Source: Sinorhizobium sp. BG8 (GTDB lineage: Bacteria > Pseudomonadota > Alphaproteobacteria > Rhizobiales > Rhizobiaceae). Taken from it: DNA of 64,000 nucleotides. The notes beneath the pieces are model-generated. The model ran no database searches. It was given only the letters and a program-made list of their open reading frames with translations, and was not told the DNA's origin. This document shows positions 18,869 through 27,508 of this stretch, piece after piece. A program made the position numbers and the translations under genes. Position 1 is the stretch's first letter, and every line of letters begins with the position of its first letter. The stretch is from contig NZ_CP044011.1 of NCBI RefSeq assembly GCF_016864555.1, positions 2,437,501 through 2,501,500 of the forward strand, given 5' to 3'.

Positions 18869-20413
18869 CTAGAGGTCTGCCATCTCGATCTTCGGTGGCT
18901 GCCAACTACCGTCGATGATCGGCTCCTTGCCCCAATAGGCGCGGATGTAGAGCGAGAAGGTCCCTTCCGGTGCCGGCAGCCAATTACCCTCCTTGTCGCC
19001 GCCTGGATTCTTTGAACCCGCATAAAGCGTCAGCGACCCGTCGGCATTGCGCTTCAAGCTCGTATTCTTGGTGCCGAGCGAGTAGCGCTTCAGCGCGTTC
19101 GGGTGAAAAAAGTGCTCCTCGTTGTAGAGGGTCATCGACCAGAAACCGTTGACTGGAGGCTCCTCTCCCTTGGCAAAGGTGATCGAGTAAGTCTTGCCGC
19201 CCTGCAACTGAGTACCGCTCGAGTCAAAATCGGTATAGAAATACTGGGTCTCGTTCGGCCGGTTTTCGAACATGTTCGACTTCGATGTGGCCACGCGGTT
19301 GTAATAGTCCAGACCAAATTCGGCATTGTTCATCGAACGGTTCCAGCCGTTTCCGGCCGGCTTGCCGTTGGTTGCCCATTCGCGGAAGTGAACGATCACG
19401 TCCTTCTCAGTGGCGGCAGCCTCCTCGACAATGGCCTTTTTCACGGCGGGATCGGCGGCTGCGACCTCGTTCAACCAGCGGAACTGCGCATACATGGCCT
19501 CTTCGCCCGGCTGGGGTGGAACCATGTCGAGCACTTCGGGGAACTGATCGAAGAACTTCTCCGGCACGACCCAATGGGTCTCGCCACCGCCACCCTGCTG
19601 GTCGGGATTGGGGATGTCTTTCGCCTTGCTCCATTCGATGGTCTTCATCTCGCCCGTGAATTCAGTCAGCGGATAGACGACGATCTGGTTGATCAAAGGC
19701 TGGATTGCTGCGCGATCCTCGTCGGTGTCGTTCATGAAAATTCGCGGGATGATGTTCGCAAGCGTCGTGGACGCACGCACGACATCTGCAATGCCATTCG
19801 GTACACCACCCTTCCAGTTGGGGCCAGCCAGCAGATAGAAGCCGGGCTTCGTGCCATAAGCCTTGCCAATCCGCCCGTACTGGTCGGTCCGGTGGTCATA
19901 GGCAGCATAGACCCAGAAGCGGTCGCCGAAATCGGGGACCTGCACGACAACCGGCTCGGTATCGAGGTCAAAGAATCCCTGTCCGTAGACCACGTCCTGA
20001 TTGGGGCAGGCAATGGCGCGCTCACTCGGCTCGATATAGTCATGCAGCATGCCGATCTGGCCGCGCGGCGCGACGGGCAGCACGCCACCCAGCAATCCCG
20101 GATGAGGCGCTTGGGTGATCCGGGCACGGCGGTTGTACATGTTGACCATCGGCCAGCCCCAGATATAGGCACTGCGGGCAAGGGATCGGACGTAGGATTC
20201 GAGCGGCTTCACCTCCGCCGTCGTTATGGCAAGCTTTACGCCGCTCTCAGATGTCTCCTGCGCAATGACGGGCGCGGCCGAGGCCATCAGCGACGCTCCG
20301 GTTGCCGCGACGGGAAGGGCCGCACCCGTGCCTATGGTAGCAAGCGAGGCCGCGCCGCCTTTCATGAGATCGCGTCGGGAAACTTCCAGATGATCGGTAG
20401 ACTTCGTTTTCAT
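18869..20413 (-). CDS. DUF1254 family exported protein with Tat signal
   Basis: About 514 residues. The N-terminus reads VSRRDLMKGGAASLATIGTG, a clear twin-arginine signal, so the protein should be exported folded. I start at 20413 because AAGGA lies 7 bases upstream. The body has DUF1254/DUF1214 features: YIWGWPMVNMYNR, DVVYGQGFFDLDTEPVV, and a C-terminal NGFWSMTLYNEEHFFHPN and EGNWLPAPEGTFSLYIRAYWGKE. Function of the family is unknown. A second DUF1254 gene follows upstream on the same strand. Confidence 0.92.
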   Translation of the reverse strand: MKTKSTDHLEVSRRDLMKGGAASLATIGTGAALPVAATGASLMASAAPVIAQETSESGVKLAITTAEVKPLESYVRSLARSAYIWGWPMVNMYNRRARITQAPHPGLLGGVLPVAPRGQIGMLHDYIEPSERAIACPNQDVVYGQGFFDLDTEPVVVQVPDFGDRFWVYAAYDHRTDQYGRIGKAYGTKPGFYLLAGPNWKGGVPNGIADVVRASTTLANIIPRIFMNDTDEDRAAIQPLINQIVVYPLTEFTGEMKTIEWSKAKDIPNPDQQGGGGETHWVVPEKFFDQFPEVLDMVPPQPGEEAMYAQFRWLNEVAAADPAVKKAIVEEAAATEKDVIVHFREWATNGKPAGNGWNRSMNNAEFGLDYYNRVATSKSNMFENRPNETQYFYTDFDSSGTQLQGGKTYSITFAKGEEPPVNGFWSMTLYNEEHFFHPNALKRYSLGTKNTSLKRNADGSLTLYAGSKNPGGDKEGNWLPAPEGTFSLYIRAYWGKEPIIDGSWQPPKIEMADL

Positions 20414-20465
20414 TACAGTGTCCTTCATTGAATGGACGTTGCAGCGGGGCGTTGCCTGTGCACCG

Positions 20466-21944
20466 TCAATTTATCTTGACCACATCATCGGGCCGCCAGG
20501 TCTGATCGAAGAATTCGACGCCCGTCCCGTAGAGACGCACCGTCGCTATGAAATTCCTGTCGTTGACGGTCTGGATGAAATTCGTATCCGGTGCATCCGC
20601 CGGCTTGGATGGTCCGAACCACAGGTCGATCGAACCGTCCGCGTTCTTCACCACAGCCTCATTCAGACTATTGATCGACGGCATTTGTTGCGGGGTTTCG
20701 ACCATGGTTCCGTCGGTGATGTTGTAGAGCGTGACGGCCCAGAACAGCGCAGCCGGCGCGTTCGGTGGCAAATGGAGCTTGTAGCTGTTCGATCCGTTCA
20801 GGAAGTCGCCGTTCGCATCCCGGCGCGCCGTCGGATATTTCGATCCGGCTCCCAGCGTGTGCATGACCATGGCCGGTGCTGATGAAAAGGCGATCTGGAA
20901 GAAACCGGCCCGCTGGTCCACATCGAGATAGGTGCTCTGCATCCATTCGGAGGTCGCGCCGGCCCAGACATTTTCGTACTGCCTATCCTTGTAGTAGAGG
21001 TTACGCCCGTCCGCGCGACCGATCTGCCGATTGGCCAGGATCATCTTCGGTGCCGTCTCGACTGCCTTATCCAGGAGTTCGCGCTGCTTATCCGTCGGAG
21101 TGAACGGTTGACCCTTGACGATGCCGATGGATGCCAGGACGCCCCGCAATTCGGAATCGATTGCCGAAATCGGCTCCTGATCGACAAACGCCTTGAGCTT
21201 GTCCCAATAGCTGCTGTCGACCGGATACATCATGTTGACGCGCTTGCCGCTGCCGTTGGGAAACTCCATCGGCTTGGTGTCTTTTTCCGTTGCCCATAGC
21301 GGATAGATGCGCGTCTGCTCCGCAAGTGCCACGGCCTGCTTCGGGTCAGGAGCGGTCGTGCCCTTGGCCATCACGGTGCGGAAAAACAGCATGACGTTGT
21401 AGGTACTCGATTTGAAGGCGAAATAGCCCTGAGGGACCTCGCCCTCATAGTCCGGCGGCAACAACAGGTAGAGCCCGCCGCGGGCGCGATCTGGTCCGAT
21501 CAGACCGACATCGGTAATCGTGCGCTGGAACAGATCGGTGAACATGCCGATCACATTCGGTGGCGCGGCGACGACCAGAGGACCGGTCTCCTTCAGATCG
21601 AGAAACGTCAGTGAATAGATGACGTCGCCGTTGGGGGTGGGAATCCAGGCGCGCGAGTCCATCCGGTCTTTCCAGATGGGCAGGATGTTGTACCCCTTGC
21701 CGAACGCTTCGGCGGAACCGTCCCGCATGCCGATGGTGTTCATCGCGGGGAGCATGGTCATGTAGGCATAGACCGCGCGCTGGTAGAAGAGATCGTCGAG
21801 AAGCGACTCTGCCTCGGCCTGTGGAAGCCAGTTGCCGTGGTTGATCTGTTCGACAAGGGGCGGTGCCGCCGCCTGCTGCGCCAGAACTGCGGATGCGGGA
21901 AGCACCGACGCTGCTGCAATCAAAAGTACCGTTAGCGATCTCAC
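20466..21944 (-). CDS. DUF1254 family exported protein
   Basis: About 492 residues with a Sec-type signal peptide (RSLTVLLIAAASVLPASAVLAQ). Its body shares the DUF1254/DUF1214 plan with its neighbour (FFQIAFSSAPAMVMHTLGAGSKYP; FWAVTLYNITDGTM; WFGPSKPADAPDTNFI). The start is decided by the ribosome-binding site: GGAG directly abuts the ATG at 21950, while a GTG six bases further (21944) has ideal spacing. Unlike its partner it uses Sec and not Tat. The two are 52 bases apart and probably co-expressed. Confidence 0.88.
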   Translation of the reverse strand: MRSLTVLLIAAASVLPASAVLAQQAAAPPLVEQINHGNWLPQAEAESLLDDLFYQRAVYAYMTMLPAMNTIGMRDGSAEAFGKGYNILPIWKDRMDSRAWIPTPNGDVIYSLTFLDLKETGPLVVAAPPNVIGMFTDLFQRTITDVGLIGPDRARGGLYLLLPPDYEGEVPQGYFAFKSSTYNVMLFFRTVMAKGTTAPDPKQAVALAEQTRIYPLWATEKDTKPMEFPNGSGKRVNMMYPVDSSYWDKLKAFVDQEPISAIDSELRGVLASIGIVKGQPFTPTDKQRELLDKAVETAPKMILANRQIGRADGRNLYYKDRQYENVWAGATSEWMQSTYLDVDQRAGFFQIAFSSAPAMVMHTLGAGSKYPTARRDANGDFLNGSNSYKLHLPPNAPAALFWAVTLYNITDGTMVETPQQMPSINSLNEAVVKNADGSIDLWFGPSKPADAPDTNFIQTVNDRNFIATVRLYGTGVEFFDQTWRPDDVVKIN

Positions 21945-21981
21945 TGTCATCTCCTGATACCGTTGCGCTGGAGCGCTGTTT

Positions 21982-22548
21982 TCAGTCACTTAATCCGTCG
22001 TATCCGTCGTCGAGTGCCCACCGCCCCGTGCTGATCCCGATCGCGATACGCGTGAAGAGTTCGGCGATGCTGTGGGCGACGACGGGGCGTTCGAGATCGT
22101 CATAGAGATACCAGATGATCTGGCCGTATTGATCCGGAGCATCGGGACACAGATCGACGCAGTAGTGGTCGCCGCGCGGGCTTCCGAACAGAGGAAGCCA
22201 ATTTGACGACCACACCAGGTGGTCGAGACATTGGCTGCCGTCTCGATGCGTCTCGTTGGTTGCGCAACCATATCGCTGGCACAGGTCCTCCCAGGCAACG
22301 GTGACAAGATCGAGCGGCAACCACCGTTGATTCAAGCAGAGCGCGGGGCTCCCGGCCGGCTGCCCATCGTGGGCGGAGTACAGACGCCTGACATCGGGAG
22401 GTAACCTTCTCCCAAGTTTAGCTTCGATCCGGGCTATGGTGTCGGGTTTCGCGCCCGCTCTTACGAAAGGCTGGCGCTCCGGGTGCTTATGGGCGATCCA
22501 CGCGTCGATGCGCTTCAACGCATCGACAGGCTCCAGAACGTTCGGCAT
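21982..22548 (-). CDS. SMI1/KNR4 family protein
   Basis: A 188-residue protein with the SMI1/KNR4 (SUKH) pattern. It has an N-terminal IARIEAKLGRRLPPDVRRLYSAHDGQ, then LCLNQRWLPLDLV and WLPLFGSPRGDHYCVDLCPD, and a C-terminal GQIIWYLYDDLERPVVAHSIAELFTRIA. SUKH proteins are often immunity proteins of polymorphic toxins, but stand-alone copies are common and no toxin gene is visible here. It sits just upstream of the second DUF1254 gene on the same strand. Confidence 0.85.
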   Translation of the reverse strand: MPNVLEPVDALKRIDAWIAHKHPERQPFVRAGAKPDTIARIEAKLGRRLPPDVRRLYSAHDGQPAGSPALCLNQRWLPLDLVTVAWEDLCQRYGCATNETHRDGSQCLDHLVWSSNWLPLFGSPRGDHYCVDLCPDAPDQYGQIIWYLYDDLERPVVAHSIAELFTRIAIGISTGRWALDDGYDGLSD

Positions 22549-22698
22549 GGGGCCTCCGCTGAGGCGTTAAACTCTCGGTTTTCCATCATGCGAATTTCGC
22601 GCTTGAGACTAGACGTCCTCGCGCTATGCTCAAGACCATATCCGTGCCAAAACTTGACTGTGCGTGCCAAACTTGAAGCAACTCAAGACGGATTCCCA

Positions 22699-23720
22699 AT
22701 GTGTAGTTCGACCATTGAGAGCACCCAGTTCGCGAGCGAGGATTTCGAGGTCTGGCGGGAGAGTATCGATGTCGTTTTCGATGTCGAACGACTTCCACGG
22801 GAGCCCAGTGCGACCTTCAATGTCAGCGTCACGGCTTTCCAGTTGGGAGACATGGTCATTACGGATGCCGCTCTCGGCGCACAGCGCTACAGGAGAGCTG
22901 CCGCGCGGGCGCGGCGCGACGGCATGGATCACTTTGTCCTGAACCTTTATCGGACCGGTGGCTGGAGGGCCGATACGGCACGAGGCCAGTTCGAAGGTAA
23001 AGCAGGCCAGATATCGGTACTAGACCTGTCGTGCGAACTGATCAGCGATGAACCGGACTGCAACCTCGTTTCGCTTTTCCTACCCCGACGGCTCATTGAA
23101 GACCGTCTTCCAAACTTGGGGGGACTTCACGGTTCGGCTCCATCGGGCCTTATGCCGTGCTTCTGGCGGAGTATCTGGAGATGCTGGCGCGCCGCTTGCC
23201 AAGCCTGCCATCGGGGGACGAAGCAGCTCTCGCTGGAGCCACCTGCCACATGTTGGTGGCCTGCCTGGCCCCGTCGCTGACGAACGTCGAGGCGGCGCGT
23301 CCGGCTCTCGAAATGGTGCTGCTGCGTCGCGCCAAGCGTTATATCGAGGCACATCTCAAATCAAATGCACTGAGTATCGATGCCATTTGCAACATTGTCG
23401 GTGTGTCCCGCAGAACGCTCTACAGGTTGTTCGAACACGAAGACGGTGTTCTGCACTATATCCAGAGCCGTCGGCTCGAATGCATCAGGACCATTCTCGC
23501 TGACCCCGCCGACACGCGCCGCATATCCGATATCGCCGCCGAGATCGGATTCGCGCGGAGCGACCATTTCGCCCGTGCCTTCAAACAGCAGTACGGGGAA
23601 ACCGCGCGGGACGTTAGAGATGGGCTGCGTCGAAGTTCAGATACTCGACCCGACAGAAATACGAAGGAGCGAGGCTCTCGAGCCGGATTCAGCGATTGGA
23701 TAAGGCAGATTCCGTCATAG
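22699..23720 (+). pseudogene. Frameshifted AraC family transcriptional regulator
   Basis: The N-terminal AraC ligand-binding-like region runs in one frame from an ATG at 22699 to about 23120 (LNLYRTGGWRAD; DLSCELISDEPDCNLVSLFLP). The C-terminal part continues in another frame to 23720, with the AraC helix-turn-helix pair NALSIDAICNIVGVSRRTLYRLF and RISDIAAEIGFARSDHFARAFKQQYG. Adding one G to the six-G run at 23118-23123 restores a single frame through RFGSIGPYAVLLAEYL. It is either a recent inactivating deletion or a consensus error. As an intact gene it would be about 341 residues, normal for the family. Confidence 0.85.
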
Positions 23721-24082
23721 GCTTAGGTACGCAGGATGAACGCATGATCCTGCCTTCAGCGCTTGTCCGCACTTAGCTCGATCAGACCTCGGCGGCGGGA
23801 GCGCTCATTTCCGCTTTCCACAGCCCCGGCCAGGAAGCTGCCAGTCCCCTTCCGGCCCCACTACGGTCGCTCAATTGGCCCGAGCTGCTCGTCCGTCTTT
23901 GGCGCAAAGCGGACGAAGATCGCTTGTGGCTCAATGCTATACCGCCCAGTGCCGAGCCGGGGGATTCTTGCGGCGAGCATCCACCTGTTCCAATCGCTGT
24001 TGATGAGGTCTTGCGTTTAGACTGGCCGGCGCGAGCCGCTGATATCGGAATGTCTTTTGCGCAACATCTCTAGTCGGCGCGG
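23721..24082. repeat. Gene-free gap with degenerate repeat copy
   Basis: No supported gene lies in these 362 bases. A CAGACCTCGGCGGCGGGAGCGCTC segment near 23783 matches block A of the repeat family at 640-905 and 9060-9150, and AAAGCGGACGAAGATCGC near 23903 recalls its second block. Confidence 0.4.
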
Positions 24083-24466
24083 CTACAAATCAAAGGACGC
24101 CAGGATTGGACAAGGACCTGGCTTACCCGTGGCACATTCGCCGACGAGCCGCCGCAGGGCTTCCCGCGCGCGTTCTAGCTCGATGATCCTAGTATTCAGG
24201 GCATCAATCCGCTCGCTCGCCAGGGTCCGCGCTCGCTCCCTGTCTTCTCCGGAATCTAGGTCGAGAAGCTCCTTGATCTCCTCAAGCGTAAAGCCAGCCG
24301 TCTGTGCATGTCTGATAAACATAAGACGTCGCACGTGCTCCTCGCCGTAGCGACGAACTCCCTGCGACCGCCGGGGAGTGTCCAACAGTCCCCGGCGCTG
24401 ATAGTAGCGGATGGTCTCCACGCCGACGTGTCCAGCCGCTGCGAGTTTTCCGATGGTCATATCCAT
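24083..24466 (-). CDS. MerR family metal-type transcriptional regulator
   Basis: A 127-residue MerR protein with TIGKLAAAGHVGVETIRYYQRRGLL, RRYGEEHVRRLMFIRHAQTAGFTLEEIKELL, a dimerisation helix and the C-terminal ECATGKPGPCPIL loop. That loop keeps two cysteines like Hg- and metal-type MerR proteins. The third Hg ligand (Cys82 of Tn501 MerR) is absent here (DSGEDRER). It is divergent from a glutaredoxin/membrane fusion gene across a near-mer promoter, which it should both repress and activate by untwisting. The inducing metal or thiol-reactive species is uncertain. Confidence 0.92.
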   Translation of the reverse strand: MDMTIGKLAAAGHVGVETIRYYQRRGLLDTPRRSQGVRRYGEEHVRRLMFIRHAQTAGFTLEEIKELLDLDSGEDRERARTLASERIDALNTRIIELERAREALRRLVGECATGKPGPCPILASFDL

Positions 24467-24472
24467 GGGCTC

Positions 24473-24504
24473 TTGACTCCGTACTATGGTACGGAACGTA
24501 TGGT
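24473..24504 (+). promoter_or_regulatory. MerR-type promoter with stretched spacer and dyad
   Basis: TTGACT (24473-24478) and TATGGT (24499-24504) are separated by 20 bases. The spacer holds the perfect dyad CCGTAC-TATG-GTACGG. Elongated 19-20 base spacers with a central dyad are the hallmark of MerR-activated promoters. The left half closely resembles the mer operator of Tn501/Tn21, and the 20-base spacing recalls zntA promoters. Confidence 0.85.
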
Positions 24505-24540
24505 CTTGCCAACGGTTTCACAAGATGAAGGAGACGTGAA

Positions 24541-25329
24541 ATGTTGGACAAGACGAACCCCGCACATCTGGCGAGGAAGGCGGTTCTCTACCGCATGGTG
24601 ATGCCAGACCACACTTGCCCGTACGGATTGAAGGCGAAAGACCTGCTGAGGCGGTCTGGTTATGAAGTCGACGATCGCCACCTGTCGACCCGCGAAGAGA
24701 CGGACGCCTTCAAGGCACAGCAAGGCGTGGCGACCACACCGCAGGTTTTCATCGGGGAAGATAGGATCGGCGGGTATGACGACCTTCGCAAGTTCCTTGG
24801 CAAGCCCGTTGCCGACACTAAGGCCACGAGCTATCGCCCTGTGATCGTCTTGTTCGCCTTGACCGCCCTAATGGCAATGGCGGCGAGCTACGCGGTCAGC
24901 GGTGACCCTTTCACCCTGCGTGCGGCGGAATGGTTCATTGCCTTGTCGATGGTCGTGCTTGCCATGCTGAAGCTTCAGAACGTCGAGAGTTTTGCGACGA
25001 TGTTCCTGAATTACGATCTGCTCGCGAAGCGTTGGGTTCCGTACAGCTACATTTACCCATATGCCGAAGGACTGGCTGGCGTCTTGATGATCGCGGGCGC
25101 GTTGAATTGGTTGTCGGTCCCGGTCGCGCTCTTCATCGGCACGGTGGGAGCAGCATCGGTCTTCAAGGCCGTGTACATCGACAAGCGGGAACTGAAGTGC
25201 GCGTGCGTAGGCGGATCGAGCAACGTTCCGCTCGGCTTCATCTCGCTCACGGAAAACCTGATGATGATCGCCATGGCGATTTGGATGGCGGCGGTTTCCA
25301 CTGGCCTACCCGTCGGCCATGCTATGTAG
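24541..25329 (+). CDS. Glutaredoxin-like domain fused to MauE/DoxX-type membrane protein
   Basis: 262 residues. Residues about 12-90 form a glutaredoxin-like domain whose active site reads TCPYG, so only the first cysteine of the usual CPYC is present; TTPQVFIGEDRIGGYDDL follows as in glutaredoxins. Residues about 97-255 hold four hydrophobic segments of the MauE/DoxX redox-associated membrane family, with a CACVGG cysteine motif between helices. The two domains together suggest a membrane thiol-relay protein. A GAAGGAG ribosome-binding site and the MerR promoter lie directly upstream. Confidence 0.88.
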   Translation: MLDKTNPAHLARKAVLYRMVMPDHTCPYGLKAKDLLRRSGYEVDDRHLSTREETDAFKAQQGVATTPQVFIGEDRIGGYDDLRKFLGKPVADTKATSYRPVIVLFALTALMAMAASYAVSGDPFTLRAAEWFIALSMVVLAMLKLQNVESFATMFLNYDLLAKRWVPYSYIYPYAEGLAGVLMIAGALNWLSVPVALFIGTVGAASVFKAVYIDKRELKCACVGGSSNVPLGFISLTENLMMIAMAIWMAAVSTGLPVGHAM

Positions 25330-25344
25330 ACCCGTCGACCTTCC

Positions 25345-25378
25345 TTACCGATCGGCTGAATCCTACGCCGATCGGTAA
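25345..25378. terminator. Perfect 12-base dyad after glutaredoxin fusion gene
   Basis: TTACCGATCGGC and GCCGATCGGTAA pair perfectly around a 10-base loop, 16 bases after the stop codon. No T-run follows, so it may be a terminator needing help or a regulator site. No other gene end is nearby. Confidence 0.45.
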
Positions 25379-25466
25379 TTCGGGCGGTGCGCTGCGAACT
25401 CATGGTCTCCTTCTCTCGGAAGAGCCGTTACGGCTCGGATCACGAATTCGAGAGTGCTAGCCTTGC

Positions 25467-25480
25467 TTGCGATAGCTCAA
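25467..25480 (+). promoter_or_regulatory. Possible FNR/NnrR-like box upstream of nitrite reductase
   Basis: TTGCGATAGCTCAA has the outer TTG...CAA and 14-base length of FNR/NnrR sites, but the inner bases are off consensus (TTGAT-N4-ATCAA). It lies 26 bases before the GTG/ATG region of the NirK-like gene. Suggestive only. Confidence 0.25.
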
Positions 25481-25506
25481 AGATAGCAGCACGGGTGAGG
25501 TCTTGA

Positions 25507-26619
25507 ATGGTTGCAGTACAGGCAACGTTCAGGATTCATCCGATGACCGACTTCCACAGACGTTTCTCTTTGGGCATTGCACTGGCATTGATGTCGGTGA
25601 CAGTAGTGCCTGCCTTTGCCGGAGGTTCCCACGACCATCCGTCCGAGAACGGGACCGCTGCCGACCCACTCGATATTGTCCGGGCGGCTACCGACCTAGC
25701 GCCGCCGATTGCAAGGAGCGGTTCCGAAACAATCAAGGTCAAACTGGACACCGTCGAGGTGACCGGAAGGTTAGCCGACGGAGCAACCTATCACTATTGG
25801 ACGTTCAACAAGAAAGTCCCTGGCCCATTCGTTCGTGCACGGGTGGGCGACACGATCCAGGTGGAACTCACGAACCTTGCCGACAGCAGTGAGCGCCACA
25901 GCGTCGACTTCCATGCGGTGACGGGGCCGGGCGGTGGAGCGGTCGCGACAGACGCGGCACCAGGAGAAACAAAAGGGTTCTCGTTCAAGGCATTGAAACC
26001 CGGTCTCTACGTCTATCACTGTGCAGTTCCGCTGGCCGCGCACCACATCGCCAACGGCATGTATGGATTGATCCTCGTCGAACCGGAGAAGGGCCTACCT
26101 CCTGTCGATCGGGAATTCTACGTCATGCAGGGCGAGGTCTACACGTCGCAGGCATACGGCTCGAAAGGTAAGTTGACCGAGAGCGTCGACAAGCTGATGG
26201 CGGAAGCCCCGGAGTACTATGTGTTTAACGGAGCCGCAAATGCGCTGACTGGCAACAATGCCCTGACGGCCAAGGTTGGCGAGACAGCTCGTATCTACTT
26301 CGGGGTCGGCGGGCCGAACAAGACATCGAGTTTCCACGTGATCGGCGAAATCTTTGACAAGGCGTATCAGCTTGCGTCGCTGACAACAGAGCCATTGAAA
26401 GACGTGCAAACGATCACCGTCCCGCCAGGCGGTGCATCGGTGGTCGACATGACCTTGGACGTTCCCGGTGAATACGTTCTGGTTGACCATGCCTTGTCCC
26501 GGGCGGCGCGCGGTTTAGTAGGCAAGCTGGTTGTAAAAGGCGAAAGTCAGCCAGCACTTTTCGAGGCAGTGTCGGCCGAAGCCGATGAATCGGAGCAAAA
26601 CGCGCACAGTTCCCATTGA
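25507..26619 (+). CDS. nirK: Copper-containing nitrite reductase, AniA-like class
   Basis: 370 residues from 25507 (GAGG 6-7 bases upstream); an ATG at 25543 would leave a tidier signal peptide (RRFSLGIALALMSVTVVPAFA). The copper ligands can be placed: His131, Asp134 and His136 in HSVDFH, His171/Cys172 in YHC, His180 and Met185 in HHIANGM, His277 in FHVIGEIFD, and His328 in LVDHAL. The HIANGMYGLILVEP stretch matches the AniA-type class. It should reduce nitrite to NO in the periplasm. It lies among copper-handling genes and no other denitrification genes are visible, so a role in copper or nitrite detoxification is possible. Confidence 0.92.
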   Translation: MVAVQATFRIHPMTDFHRRFSLGIALALMSVTVVPAFAGGSHDHPSENGTAADPLDIVRAATDLAPPIARSGSETIKVKLDTVEVTGRLADGATYHYWTFNKKVPGPFVRARVGDTIQVELTNLADSSERHSVDFHAVTGPGGGAVATDAAPGETKGFSFKALKPGLYVYHCAVPLAAHHIANGMYGLILVEPEKGLPPVDREFYVMQGEVYTSQAYGSKGKLTESVDKLMAEAPEYYVFNGAANALTGNNALTAKVGETARIYFGVGGPNKTSSFHVIGEIFDKAYQLASLTTEPLKDVQTITVPPGGASVVDMTLDVPGEYVLVDHALSRAARGLVGKLVVKGESQPALFEAVSAEADESEQNAHSSH

Positions 26620-26720
26620 TCGCTCTCACAGTCGCTCGAAACTCAATCAGCTCGCGGCGTTTTTTGACGGAACTTCCCTGGCACCCAATCTGTTCTTGGA
26701 AAAACAGTGGGTTGCCAAAA

Positions 26721-27026
26721 ATGTCGCTCTCCCACGCATTTGTCAGACTCTGCTCATTGGTTCTACTTGTCCTCATGGTGGCTTTCTCGCACCATTCTGG
26801 ACTAGCGGCAGTCTCTGCTCATCAGTGCGAAAATGGCCCCTCGCACGACCCAGAGGGAGGTGTGACGGGCACCTGTTGCCAGCCTCAGTGCGTTTGGGTT
26901 TTTCCCGTCCTTCCGGTCTTGCCGAACAGTTTCGCTCTTCAGCATGGACCGCATCCCGTCGGGATTCAGCATCCTTTTGTAATCACTTGGAGCCTCTATC
27001 CTCCGCCCAAGCCGGGTTCTGGTTAA
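26721..27026 (+). CDS. Small exported cysteine-containing protein
   Basis: 101 residues. It has an N-terminal hydrophobic signal (FVRLCSLVLLVLMVAFSHHSGLAAVSA), then a cysteine cluster (HQCENG, TCCQPQCVW) and a proline-rich C-terminus (LYPPPKPGSG). A longer reading from 26616 is possible, but the signal peptide begins at 26721. Small secreted proteins of this shape are common in copper clusters; compare 32879-33247. No family assigned. Confidence 0.5.
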   Translation: MSLSHAFVRLCSLVLLVLMVAFSHHSGLAAVSAHQCENGPSHDPEGGVTGTCCQPQCVWVFPVLPVLPNSFALQHGPHPVGIQHPFVITWSLYPPPKPGSG

Positions 27027-27061
27027 CTTTGATGCCCCGTTACAAAGCGAAGGAGATTCAA

Positions 27062-27481
27062 ATGACTTCCTGGACAAAAATGGTTGTTGCCGCCGCCGTT
27101 CCCCTGGCCGTGTTGGCCGTTCCCAGCCTCAGCTCCGCGCAGATGGCGCTACCGGACAAATGCAAAGGAGACATGGCAACGAGCCAGGCCATGCAGATGC
27201 CGGAAATGCAGATGGGCGACATGGCCGAACATCAAAAGGCGATGATGGAGGGTATGCGGGAAATGCATCCAGCGATGATGCAAGGAATGATGGCGAAAGA
27301 CCCCGATGTCGCTTTCGTGTGCGGGATGATCGCCCATCACATGGGCGCGATCTCCATGTCTGAGGTCGAACTGAAATTCGGCGACGATGCAGAGGCTAAA
27401 TCGATGGCTGAGAAGATCATCGACGCCCAGAAAAAGGAAATCGAGGATATGAACACGTGGATCAATGAGCACGCCCAGTAG
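27062..27481 (+). CDS. DUF305 family exported protein
   Basis: 139 residues, start at 27062 with GGAG 8 bases upstream. A Sec signal (MVVAAAVPLAVLAVPSLSSAQ) precedes a Met/His-rich region (MQMPEMQMGDMAEHQ, MREMHPAMMQGMMAKDPDVAFVCGMIAHHMGAISMSEVEL) typical of the DUF305 ferritin-like four-helix family. The MIAHHMGAI motif is the family hallmark. Found beside copper resistance genes; probably periplasmic copper binding. Confidence 0.9.
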   Translation: MTSWTKMVVAAAVPLAVLAVPSLSSAQMALPDKCKGDMATSQAMQMPEMQMGDMAEHQKAMMEGMREMHPAMMQGMMAKDPDVAFVCGMIAHHMGAISMSEVELKFGDDAEAKSMAEKIIDAQKKEIEDMNTWINEHAQ

Positions 27482-27508
27482 TCGCACTGGCAAAGCGGGA
27501 GAAGAGCT

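Noticed and set aside
19103-20431. 442-codon plus-strand frame across the DUF1254 gene
   Set aside because: It is antisense to a gene with a clear Tat signal and DUF1254 motifs, with no motifs of its own.
21982-22548. SMI1/KNR4 gene as toxin immunity
   Set aside because: No toxin or secretion gene lies nearby, so an immunity role is not supported here.
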